DNA of 10,578 bases. Source: Treponema sp. (GTDB lineage: Bacteria > Spirochaetota > Spirochaetia > Treponematales > Breznakiellaceae). The stretch spans positions 1-10,578 of the forward strand of contig JAISYA010000252.1 in the NCBI GenBank assembly GCA_031270205.1, read 5' to 3'. Under the pieces are notes generated by a model. It was not told the DNA's origin, searched no databases, and saw only the letters and a program-made list of their open reading frames with translations. This document shows positions 1-6,668 of the stretch, piece by piece (within the stretch, counting starts at the first letter, position 1; every line of letters starts with the position of its first letter). Both the position numbers and the translations under genes were made by a program.

Positions 1-1142
1 CCGTTGGCGATCCGTGAAACCGTGGTTTCGTGAACCCCCAATTCTTTGGCGATGTCCGCCAGCGTTAGGGGGGCAAGGTACTTGGGACCGTTCACAAAAA
101 AGGGGCGCTGAAATTCCACTATCGCGCGGGTTACCCGCAGCAGGGTATGGTTCCGCCTGTTTATCGAATCGATAAACCACCGCGCTTCCCTGATGTTTTC
201 CCTGACAAAATCCCGCGCGGGCCGCTCGGCCGGACTTACCTTGCGCCCCGCCCCCTTGTGCGCGTGGGCAAGTTCCATGAAAAAAGGATTGATCCCCAGA
301 ACGGGTATTTCCTCCTCGTTGAGGATTATCATGAATTCCCCTTCATCCCTGACAACCTGAATGTCGGGCGTCACATAGCGGACTTCCGCCGCGGCGAATT
401 GTCTGCCCGGAAAAGGGGAAAGCTCTTTTATTCGCTCAAAAAAAAGCCGGGCTTCTTCCTCTCTGCGGTTCATTTTTTTTGCGGCCTCGGCGAATTTTCC
501 CCGCTCCAGAAGCTCCAGATAATCCAGCGCCTGCTCAATGCCGTCCGGCGCGCCCGGCATCAGGCCGATTTGGACCCGCAGCGATTCATGGTAATCGGCC
601 GTACACGCGCCCGCCGGGTCCAGGGACTGGATCATCCGCATCGCTTCGGCGAGCCGGGGCGGCGGCACAAGCGGAAAGGCCGGCCCTTTTTTATACAGGG
701 TTTCGGGCGGCTCTTTGTGAAAGCCATCCTCGTCAAGATTTTGAATCAAAATTTCCGCAATGGCCCGCAGTTCATCATCCTGGGGCTCCAGCTGCAATTG
801 CCACAGCAGGTGCTGCTGCAGGGTCTCCGGCCGCGTAAGGACACCCTCGATAAAACGGCGCTGTTCGTCGGCAGCCTCTTCCCCGCCCCGGCGCACAAAG
901 CCCGAATCCGAACTAGCCTCAAAATAGTCGTCTTCCTCTTTGGGGGGCGCGCCAATCGCCTCGTCCAGTGAAACGGTACTGCGGTCCTCCAGCACTTCCA
1001 GCGCGGGATTCAGTTCAAGCTCCGCCTCAATTGATTCCCGCAGATCCATAATGGGAAGCCCCATCAGCTTTAAGGACTGATGAAACTGGGGGTTCATTTT
1101 GAGCCGCTGTTCCTGGATGAAAGACGGACGCTGCAATTGCAT
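1..1142 (-). CDS. rpoN: RNA polymerase sigma-54 factor RpoN (3' end cut by window edge)
   Basis: This encodes the alternative sigma factor that directs core RNA polymerase to -24/-12 promoters, where opening needs AAA+ enhancer-binding activators. About 380 residues are visible. Region I (residues 1-50) has the family pattern with 'MNPQFHQSLKLM' and 'ELNPALE'. An acidic linker follows (about 50-90), then the core-binding domain (about 100-250, with 'IQNLDEDGF' and 'SLDPAG'). The DNA-binding part has 'YVTPDI', 'INPFF', 'RRNHTLLRV' and the helix-turn-helix 'LADIAKELGVHETTVSRIAN' at 361-380. The RpoN box near the C-terminus lies outside the window. The ATG at 1142 is firmly bounded: an in-frame TGA lies two codons upstream, and the next Met would delete part of region I. 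A GAGG sits 14 bases upstream, which is rather far. The gene is divergent from the DUF1015 gene. Family assignment is very secure. Confidence 0.96.
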   Translation of the reverse strand, partial: MQLQRPSFIQEQRLKMNPQFHQSLKLMGLPIMDLRESIEAELELNPALEVLEDRSTVSLDEAIGAPPKEEDDYFEASSDSGFVRRGGEEAADEQRRFIEGVLTRPETLQQHLLWQLQLEPQDDELRAIAEILIQNLDEDGFHKEPPETLYKKGPAFPLVPPPRLAEAMRMIQSLDPAGACTADYHESLRVQIGLMPGAPDGIEQALDYLELLERGKFAEAAKKMNRREEEARLFFERIKELSPFPGRQFAAAEVRYVTPDIQVVRDEGEFMIILNEEEIPVLGINPFFMELAHAHKGAGRKVSPAERPARDFVRENIREARWFIDSINRRNHTLLRVTRAIVEFQRPFFVNGPKYLAPLTLADIAKELGVHETTVSRIAN

Positions 1143-1170
1143 ATATCAAATTTGAGCCTCATTCGGGGCT

Positions 1171-1199
1171 TTGTCAAGGATTATTTACGCGATTATTAT
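1171..1199 (+). promoter_or_regulatory. Candidate sigma-70 promoter P1 for the DUF1015 run
   Basis: TTGTCA (1171-1176) and TATTAT (1194-1199) are separated by 17 bases, each matching the consensus at five of six positions. The predicted start near 1206 would give a leader of about 90 bases before the ATG at 1296. It is seen by eye only and is the better of two candidates in this gap. Confidence 0.45.
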
Positions 1200-1203
1200 G
1201 CGA

Positions 1204-1233
1204 TTGACAGGATTTTCGTTATTATAAGATACT
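1204..1233 (+). promoter_or_regulatory. Candidate second promoter P2 for the DUF1015 run
   Basis: A perfect TTGACA (1204-1209) is followed after 18 bases by GATACT (1228-1233), a four-of-six match to the -10 consensus. If real, it is tandem to P1 and gives a leader of about 55 bases. Its -10 part overlaps a minus-strand -10-like site. Confidence 0.35.
1221..1226 (-). promoter_or_regulatory. Perfect -10 box (TATAAT) facing rpoN
   Basis: On the minus strand these bases read TATAAT. No good -35 hexamer is seen 16-18 bases upstream; TTTCGG is the nearest. It would place the rpoN transcript start about 70 bases before its ATG. It overlaps plus-strand P2, so the divergent promoters could interfere. 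AT-rich DNA makes chance occurrence possible. Confidence 0.25.
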
Positions 1234-1241
1234 AGAGTCTG

Positions 1242-1263
1242 TCCCGAAACTGAAGTTCTGGGA
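1242..1263. repeat. Imperfect dyad in the DUF1015 leader
   Basis: The outer arms TCCC (1242-1245) and GGGA (1260-1263) and inner arms AACT (1248-1251) and AGTT (1254-1257) are arranged around a two-base centre. One mismatch and one possible G-T pair lie between them. The site sits just downstream of P2 and before the ATG. It could be a repressor operator or a leader hairpin. No known operator is recognised. Confidence 0.35.
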
Positions 1264-1295
1264 AAGCTCCAATAGTCACGACGATAGAAGAAATT

Positions 1296-2699
1296 ATGAA
1301 GGATTTTCAACAAAAAATTGCGGCTCTGGGCCTTACGATCCCCGAAATCATGCTTCCCCGTGGCGATTTACAGAAATGGGCGGTTATTGCCTGCGATCAG
1401 TTCACCCAGGACCGGGATTACTGGGAAAAAGTGAAAAACACCGCCGCCGGGGCGCCTTCGGCCCTAAACCTGATATTCCCCGAAGTTTTTCTCTCCGATG
1501 GAGATATGCCCCGGCGCATCAAGGATATTCACGAAACCATGATGCGCTATCTGGACAGGGGAATTTTCGTCGGGGCGCGGCGGGGCTGCGTGTATCTGGA
1601 GCGGGACACCCCCTTTCAGCGGGGCCGCCGCGGGCTGGTCGTGGCGGTGGATTTGGAGCAGTACGATTGGACGCCCTCCGCCCGGCCGTTGATACGCTCT
1701 ACCGAGGGGACTGTGCCGGAGCGGCTTCCTCCCAGGATGGATATACGCCGGGGCGCTCCTCTGGAAACGTCCCATGTCCTTCTGCTGATTGATGATGAGA
1801 CCGAAAGCCTTTTGCCGCCTCTGGGGGAGCGGGCAAAAAAAGCCCCGCCGCTTTACCAAACCGGCCTGATGATGGGTTCCGGCAGTATAAGCGCCTGGTT
1901 CCTGGATACAGAAGCAGACTGGGCTTTTATCAGCGAAAAACTTGCAGAACTTGCCCGGCGGGCTTTGACCCGGTATTTGCCCGGCGGACAGGGCGTTTCG
2001 GCCGGGGACGAAACGGGAGGAGCGCCCTTTCTCTTCGCCGCCGGAGACGGCAACCATTCACTGGCCGCCGCCAAAGGCATCTGGGAAGAGTACAAAAAAG
2101 TCCACAGTGGTACAAACGGCGGCGCTTTGCCTGATCATCCCTGCCGCTACGCCCTGGTGGAGATTGAAAATATTTATGATCCGGCCATCACGTTTGAACC
2201 CATCCACCGGGTTATATTCGGCATGGATTTTGATGAAGCGCTGGCGGTTCTCGCCGGACTGCCCGGTTTTTCCAGCCGGGAGCCGGGCGGCCGGGAAGAA
2301 CTGATTCGCCTGACCGCCGAGCCGTGCGCGGGAAACCGTTTCGGCATCGCTGCCCGCAGCGCTGTCTCCGGCGGCGCTGCTTCCGGGAACCGTTATGCGC
2401 TGGTCGAGACAAGCGCCGGCGGCATTGCCACCGCGGAGCTTCAGCCTTTGCTGGACCGTCATCTGGCGCGGGCGGCCGGGAGCCGCGCTCTGTCCATCGA
2501 CTACATCCACGGGGCGGAAGAATTGTTCCGCCTGGCATCCGCCTCCGGGCGGCAGGCGGTGGGCATTTTGCTGCCGCCGGTAAAAAAGGCCGGTCTTTTT
2601 GAAACCGTAGCCCGTTCCGGCCCCCTGCCCCGAAAGAGTTTCTCCATGGGAGAGGCCGCCGAAAAGCGTTTTTACCTGGAATGCAGAAGGCTGTTTTAG
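1296..2699 (+). CDS. DUF1015 family protein
   Basis: This 467-residue cytoplasmic protein has the marks of the DUF1015 family, whose reaction I cannot state with confidence. Visible signatures in order are 'MLPRGDLQKWAVIACDQFTQ' (19-38), 'PLIRSTEGTVPERLPPR' (131-147), the 'AAGDGNHSLAAAKG' loop (248-261), where many relatives have a DGHHR-like motif, 'RYALVEIENIYDPAITFEPI' (284-303) followed by HR, and 'DYIHGAEELF' near the C-terminus. The length is normal for the family and no membrane segment or signal peptide is seen. The ATG at 1296 has only a weak purine-rich ribosome site (AGAAGAA). It is the first gene of a plus-strand run, and the TTG start of the YjbQ-like gene follows its stop after 21 bases. 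The family call is strong; the function is open. Confidence 0.9.
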   Translation: MKDFQQKIAALGLTIPEIMLPRGDLQKWAVIACDQFTQDRDYWEKVKNTAAGAPSALNLIFPEVFLSDGDMPRRIKDIHETMMRYLDRGIFVGARRGCVYLERDTPFQRGRRGLVVAVDLEQYDWTPSARPLIRSTEGTVPERLPPRMDIRRGAPLETSHVLLLIDDETESLLPPLGERAKKAPPLYQTGLMMGSGSISAWFLDTEADWAFISEKLAELARRALTRYLPGGQGVSAGDETGGAPFLFAAGDGNHSLAAAKGIWEEYKKVHSGTNGGALPDHPCRYALVEIENIYDPAITFEPIHRVIFGMDFDEALAVLAGLPGFSSREPGGREELIRLTAEPCAGNRFGIAARSAVSGGAASGNRYALVETSAGGIATAELQPLLDRHLARAAGSRALSIDYIHGAEELFRLASASGRQAVGILLPPVKKAGLFETVARSGPLPRKSFSMGEAAEKRFYLECRRLF

Positions 2700-2707
2700 C
2701 AGCCCGT

Positions 2708-2714
2708 AAAGGAG
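2708..2714 (+). promoter_or_regulatory. Ribosome binding site that fixes a TTG start
   Basis: AAAGGAG lies six bases before TTG at 2721 and no ATG start is available nearby. It supports TTG as the true initiation codon of the YjbQ-like gene and separate translation from the upstream gene. Confidence 0.75.
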
Positions 2715-2720
2715 TCGATT

Positions 2721-3137
2721 TTGAAATCAATAACGAAAGAGCTGTGGTTCAACACCAAAAAGCCCCGCGAATTCATCAACATAACCGGCACGGTTGAAGC
2801 CCTGCTGCGGGAATCGGGCATACAGGAGGGCCTGTGCCTGGTGAACGCCATGCACATTACCGCCAGCGTTTTTGTCAATGACGACGAAGCCGGCCTGCAC
2901 CAGGATTTTGAGGTCTGGCTCGAAAAACTCGCCCCTCACGAGCCGGTCTCTTCCTACCGGCATAACACCGGCGAGATCAACGCCGACGCCCACCTGAAAC
3001 GGCAGATCATGGGCCGCGAAGTGGTGGCGGCGGTTACCGGCGGCAGACTCCACCTTGGCCCCTGGGAGCAGATCTTCTACGGTGAATTCGACGGGCAGCG
3101 CCGCAAGCGGGTACTGGTGAAGATTATCGGGGAATGA
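2721..3137 (+). CDS. YjbQ/UPF0047 family protein (secondary thiamine-phosphate synthase family)
   Basis: This 138-residue protein spans the whole UPF0047 (YjbQ) domain, which is usually about 130-140 residues. Visible motifs are 'AMHITASVFVNDDE' (43-56), matching the family's H-T-[AS]-x-x-x-x-N-x pattern, 'YRHN' with His81, 'NADAHLKRQIMG' with His91 (87-98), and 'GGRLHLGPWEQIF' (107-119). E. coli YjbQ has been reported to give weak thiamine-phosphate synthase activity; the physiological role remains unclear and no thiamine gene is seen nearby. The late signature reads LGPWEQ where the family usually has LGTWQ. Translation starts at TTG, preceded by a strong AAAGGAG. It lies 21 bases after the DUF1015 gene, so co-transcription is likely. 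Family call strong, substrate unknown. Confidence 0.9.
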   Translation: MKSITKELWFNTKKPREFINITGTVEALLRESGIQEGLCLVNAMHITASVFVNDDEAGLHQDFEVWLEKLAPHEPVSSYRHNTGEINADAHLKRQIMGREVVAAVTGGRLHLGPWEQIFYGEFDGQRRKRVLVKIIGE

Positions 3138-3174
3138 ACGCGGCATGCGGCATGTTGCTTTTGCGGGCCGGCTG

Positions 3175-3180
3175 TATTAT
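3175..3180 (+). promoter_or_regulatory. Possible -10 box (TATTAT) next to the hydrolase start
   Basis: TATTAT ends only eight bases before the ATG at 3189. A TTG-containing -35 match is poor (TTGCTT is too close, at 14 bases). If used, the transcript would be leaderless or nearly so, which fits the absence of a clear ribosome site. This is weak evidence. Confidence 0.2.
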
Positions 3181-3188
3181 AGTAGATT

Positions 3189-4115
3189 ATGCTGTCGGTA
3201 CGTTTTTGGGGTGATCGGGGCTCTATACCCTGTCCCGGTCCGGATACGGTAAAGTACGGGGGAAATACTTCCTGCCTGGAAATACGTGCCGATGAGCGGC
3301 TTATCATTGTTGATCTGGGTACGGGTATTCGCCCCCTGGGCGACTGGCTGCTGGCCAACGATTTCAAAAAAAACGGCCGCATCGAAGCGGATATTTTTAT
3401 CACCCACACCCACTGGGATCACATCATGGGCTTTCCCATGTTTGCCCCCATTTTTTCCCCCGAAAACAAACTGTGGATCCACGGGCCTGTGTCCTATGAG
3501 GATGACAGCCTGGAATCGATCATCAGCGCGCAGTTATCCTACCGTTACTGGCCGGTCCGGGCAAGCGAGCTTGCCGTCCACATTGAATATTTTCAAATAA
3601 AAGAAACCTCGTTCAGTCTCGGAGACGACATACGATTAACCACCAAGTTCCTCAATCACCCGATCCTCTGCCTGGGTTACCGTTTTGAGTACCAGGGAAA
3701 ATCCATTGTTACCGCCTTCGACCACGAGCCTTTCCGCAATCTCTTTCCAACCGATCCCGCGGACCCTTCTTACGATGAAGAAGCCGCCCGGGAAGGCGAC
3801 CTGGCCGCCGCCGAGGAAAATGAAAAAGTAATCCGCTTTTTCCGTAACGCCGATATTCTGATCCATGACGCCCAATACACCGAAGCCGCGTATGCCGCGC
3901 ACCTGGGCTGGGGCCATTCCTCGTATGAACAGGCGATTGACAACGCCGTCCGGGCGGATGTAAAGAAACTCGTGTTCTTTCATCACGATCCGGTCCATAC
4001 CGACAGCCAGCTTGCGGCAATTGAAACCAATTGCCGGGCCAAACTCAACAGTACGCCCGGCAAGCCGGCCCCGGAAGTAATGATGGCTATGGAAGGGATG
4101 ACCCTGGAAGCCTAA
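3189..4115 (+). CDS. Metallo-beta-lactamase-fold hydrolase (PhnP/COG1235 type)
   Basis: This 308-residue protein covers a complete metallo-beta-lactamase fold. It opens with 'VRFWGDRGSIPCPGPDT' and 'YGGNTSC', typical of COG1235 proteins. The metal-binding HxHxDH motif is 'THTHWDHIMG' (72-81: His73, His75, Asp77, His78). Further likely ligands are His157 ('FLNHP'), Asp178 ('TAFDHE') and His265 or His266 ('FFHHDP'). 'HDAQYT' (226-231) and 'GWGHSSYEQA' (240-249) are other conserved blocks. The fold includes phosphodiesterases and nucleases such as PhnP and RNase Z; the substrate here cannot be told. There is no signal peptide, so it is cytoplasmic. The ATG has no convincing ribosome site. It starts 51 bases after the YjbQ-like gene and may be co-transcribed or have its own promoter. 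Confidence 0.88.
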   Translation: MLSVRFWGDRGSIPCPGPDTVKYGGNTSCLEIRADERLIIVDLGTGIRPLGDWLLANDFKKNGRIEADIFITHTHWDHIMGFPMFAPIFSPENKLWIHGPVSYEDDSLESIISAQLSYRYWPVRASELAVHIEYFQIKETSFSLGDDIRLTTKFLNHPILCLGYRFEYQGKSIVTAFDHEPFRNLFPTDPADPSYDEEAAREGDLAAAEENEKVIRFFRNADILIHDAQYTEAAYAAHLGWGHSSYEQAIDNAVRADVKKLVFFHHDPVHTDSQLAAIETNCRAKLNSTPGKPAPEVMMAMEGMTLEA

Positions 4116-4143
4116 ACAGCCGTTTGAGAAAGCCCCACATATT

Positions 4144-4147
4144 GGAG
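4144..4147 (+). promoter_or_regulatory. Ribosome binding site favouring a TTG start
   Basis: GGAG lies four bases before TTG at 4152 and 22 bases before the in-frame ATG at 4170, which has no ribosome site of its own. The spacing to TTG is short but usable, so TTG is preferred. Confidence 0.45.
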
Positions 4148-4151
4148 CGTT

Positions 4152-4883
4152 TTGTTCCGAAAATGTAGTATGTCCCGAATAATCGCATCCGTTTCCGCCG
4201 TTTTTCTTTTTTTTGCCGTCCTCACCCTGGCGGCGCAGGAACATGGCCCGGGCTACAATCCCGAAGTGCTCCGCGGAGAGGTCTGGGTAGAGCTTGAACC
4301 ACTATACGGCGGCTATGTGGACAGCGAGTATCCCCTTGACGCGGACACGGTCCGCAGGCGGGCTTTGGAAGAAGCGGCGCTGCATTATTCGGCGATGATT
4401 TACGGCTGGTCTTTTCATTACGACACCGGCGAAAAGGCCCGGCAGATCCCCGAAACGTTTGAACTCGCGGCGCTAGCGTCCATTCCCTTTGGCGATCCGG
4501 GCCTGCGGGCCACCGATATGGAGGTGCGCGACCTGCGGGCCAGGCTTTGGACCGATTACCGCCTGAGCGATGCCCAGATCCGCCGCCTGCGGGTGTGGCG
4601 GACCGGGACAATCCGCAGCGCCCAGGCGGTAGGCCGCGGCCCTCTCGCCGCTCCTGAGGAAGCTGCCGGCTGGCTGGCCATAAAAAAGGCCGCCCTTGAA
4701 GACGCCGCCCGCGCCGCCGTTAGGGCTATGCTCCGGGGCGGCGAGCGGAACCGCCCCAAAGAGACCACAGGCTTTATCAGCCTTGCCGCCTTCCCCCATT
4801 ATTACATCGACGGCGGGCGCTGGGCCGCCTCGGCCCGTTTCAGCGTGCAGATTACCGAAATTATCCCGTTCGCGGCGTACTGA
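4152..4883 (+). CDS. Exported protein of unknown function
   Basis: I do not recognise this 243-residue protein. It has a clear N-terminal signal peptide: a basic start, a hydrophobic stretch 'IIASVSAVFLFFAVLTLA' (10-27) and a likely signal peptidase I site after 'LAA' (about residue 28). There is no lipobox cysteine, so it is probably periplasmic. The mature part begins with 'EVWVELEPLYGGYVDSEYPL'. It has two Ala-rich helical stretches, 'RRRALEEAALHYSAMIYG' (68-85) and 'AIKKAALEDAARAAVRAM' (176-193), faintly like the LPP20 family, but that is only an impression. The start is TTG at 4152, or possibly ATG at 4170, which would shorten the signal peptide by six residues. It follows the hydrolase gene by 36 bases and converges with the importer operon, with six bases between stop codons. 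Confidence 0.75.
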   Translation: MFRKCSMSRIIASVSAVFLFFAVLTLAAQEHGPGYNPEVLRGEVWVELEPLYGGYVDSEYPLDADTVRRRALEEAALHYSAMIYGWSFHYDTGEKARQIPETFELAALASIPFGDPGLRATDMEVRDLRARLWTDYRLSDAQIRRLRVWRTGTIRSAQAVGRGPLAAPEEAAGWLAIKKAALEDAARAAVRAMLRGGERNRPKETTGFISLAAFPHYYIDGGRWAASARFSVQITEIIPFAAY

Positions 4884-4889
4884 AAGGCG

Positions 4890-5729
4890 TTAACCCTTTA
4901 CCGCCCCGGCGGTAAGGCCCTTGATAAACTGCTTGCTGGCCGCAAGATACAGGGCGATGACCGGAACCGCCGACAGGGTGAGGACGGCGAGCACTTTAGA
5001 CCAGTCGGTCTGATACTGGCCGAACAGGCGGGTAACGCCCAACAGCACGGTTTTGGCGTTGTCGTCACTGATAAAAATCAGCGGGAACCAGAGATCGTTC
5101 CAGAAGGGGACCAGGTTATAAATAGCCACAGTGGCAAGCGCGGGACGCAGCAGCGGGGCGATGATCAACAGGAACGTGCCGAAACGCCCGGCCCCGTCGA
5201 TAATGGCCGCTTCAGTCAGCTCGTACGGCACCGCGCGGATAAATTCGGTAAGCACAAAAACCGCCACCGGAATGCCCATCGCCACGTAGATCGGGATAAG
5301 CGCCCAGATCGTGTTCAAAAGGTGTAAGGCTTTAACCAGTTCCAGCAGACGTATAGAGGCGATTTTTATGGGAAGCATCATGCCGGCTATGCAGAAAAAG
5401 TAGAGCGCGCGCGAAAGCCTGCCCCGCCAGTTAGCCAGCGCGTAACTTGCCAGAGCGCCGGCGATGAGCACGAGCGCAAGGGACAGCAGCACGACGATAA
5501 AACTGTTTTTGAAATAACCAAGAAAATCGCCGTCGGTGATAACCATGCCGTAATTGGCGATGTTCCATTTGGCGGGCAGGCCGAAAGGGTTTTGGTAGAT
5601 CGAAAGGCGGTCCTTAAACGAATTAATAACCATCACCCAGAGGGGAAAAATCACGATGAGCGCCCACAGCCCCAAGACCAGGTGAGAGGGAATGTGCCGG
5701 TTTTGCCGTTCAAGAGAAGCGCGCTTCAT
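4890..5729 (-). CDS. Sugar-type ABC importer permease, MalG-like
   Basis: This 279-residue inner-membrane protein forms one half of the channel of a carbohydrate (CUT1-like) importer. It has about six hydrophobic segments, starting at 'VLGLWALIVIFPLWVMVI' (18-35). The EAA loop that contacts the ATPase is 'EAAIIDGAGRFGTFLLIIAP' (173-192), with the conserved E-A-A-x(3)-G arrangement. The C-terminus 'KQFIKGLTAGAVKG' (266-279) matches the MalG/UgpE-type ending. Its ATG directly follows the TAA of the partner permease gene with no spacer. A GGGAGGG ribosome site inside that gene's end suggests translational coupling. The substrate is unknown; family assignment is strong. Confidence 0.93.
   Translation of the reverse strand: MKRASLERQNRHIPSHLVLGLWALIVIFPLWVMVINSFKDRLSIYQNPFGLPAKWNIANYGMVITDGDFLGYFKNSFIVVLLSLALVLIAGALASYALANWRGRLSRALYFFCIAGMMLPIKIASIRLLELVKALHLLNTIWALIPIYVAMGIPVAVFVLTEFIRAVPYELTEAAIIDGAGRFGTFLLIIAPLLRPALATVAIYNLVPFWNDLWFPLIFISDDNAKTVLLGVTRLFGQYQTDWSKVLAVLTLSAVPVIALYLAASKQFIKGLTAGAVKG
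4896..4917. repeat. Hairpin at the convergent gene junction
   Basis: TTACCGCC (4898-4905) and GGCGGTAA (4908-4915) form a perfect 8-bp dyad with a two-base centre, extendable by a T-G and a C-G pair to 4896-4917. It covers the last codons of the MalG-like gene and lies 12 bases past the stop of the facing gene. There is no T-run on either strand, so it is not a standard intrinsic terminator. It could stabilise 3' ends or pause polymerase, or it may be chance in GC-rich coding DNA. Confidence 0.4.
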
Positions 5730-6659
5730 TTAATCCCTCCCCTGGGTTGCCCGCAAAGTTGGAATAACGCCCAGGCAAAGTATCAAAAAGGTAATGGCGG
5801 CAATAGCCGCGCCCATGCCGGGATCGGGGATACCTACCGGGTGCTGCCCGGCAATACCGACCCGGTAAAACAGCGTGCCGATAAGGTCCGTGGCGTAATT
5901 CGGCGCGCCGTTGACATTTTCCATGGCAAACACCACATCGAAGGCGTTAAAATTATTCACAAAAGTAAGAATGGCGATCATGCCCACCACCGGTTTAATC
6001 AAGGGAAGTTTAATACGCCAAAAAACCTGCGCCGGCCTCGCTCCGTCAATTAACGCCGCCTCAAAATAATCTTCGCTGATATTGCGTAAGGCCGCCACAA
6101 ACATCATCGTAGGGATGCCCATCCACTGCCAGCAGGAGACCAGGGACACGCAGATAAGGGCGGTAAAGCGGTCGCCCAGCCAGGGGCGGACAAGAAAGCC
6201 CAGATGGAGGCGCTGCAGGAACGGCCCGCTCCATACCGGGTTGAGGAGGAGCTTCCAGAGATAGCCGGTAACCAGGATGGCCAGCGTTACGGGTATAAAA
6301 ATGACGGTCTGGTAGAATTCCCGGCCTTTTAGATTTTTTTCGGTTAACAGGGTGGCAAACACAATGCCCAGCCCGTTCTGAACCGCCAAATGGATGATGA
6401 AAAACAAAACGGTATGCGCAAGCGCGCCCCAGTACCGCTCGGAATAATTCGCCACAGTAAACAGCCGGATAAAGTTATCGAAGCCGGCAAAACTGCGCCC
6501 GATACCGGCGGAACCGGTATACAGACTGAGCCACAGCGAATTGATAAGCGGCCAGGCCATAAAGACCACGTAGAAAACCAGCGCCGGCGCCAGATACGGC
6601 AGCCAGACTGCCGGCGTCCCGTTTCCTGTTCTATGAGCCCCCGCGGTCTTTACAGCCAT
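5730..6659 (-). CDS. Sugar-type ABC importer permease, MalF-like
   Basis: This 309-residue inner-membrane protein is the second permease of the importer. The N-terminus is cytoplasmic and is followed by 'YLAPALVFYVVFMAWPLI' (22-39), typical of MalF/UgpA-type permeases, and about five more hydrophobic segments. The EAA loop is 'EAALIDGARPAQVFWRIKLP' (200-219). The start ATG at 6659 has GAGGG three bases upstream and lies nine bases after the stop of the solute-binding protein gene. Its TAA abuts the next permease ATG. No ATPase gene accompanies the set, as is common where one shared MsmK/UgpC-type ATPase serves several importers. The substrate is not deducible. Confidence 0.93.
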   Translation of the reverse strand: MAVKTAGAHRTGNGTPAVWLPYLAPALVFYVVFMAWPLINSLWLSLYTGSAGIGRSFAGFDNFIRLFTVANYSERYWGALAHTVLFFIIHLAVQNGLGIVFATLLTEKNLKGREFYQTVIFIPVTLAILVTGYLWKLLLNPVWSGPFLQRLHLGFLVRPWLGDRFTALICVSLVSCWQWMGIPTMMFVAALRNISEDYFEAALIDGARPAQVFWRIKLPLIKPVVGMIAILTFVNNFNAFDVVFAMENVNGAPNYATDLIGTLFYRVGIAGQHPVGIPDPGMGAAIAAITFLILCLGVIPTLRATQGRD

Positions 6660-6668
6660 ACGCCCTCG

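Noticed and set aside
147..971. Plus-strand frame of 274 codons
   Set aside because: It lies antisense to rpoN, whose conserved motifs are continuous across the region.
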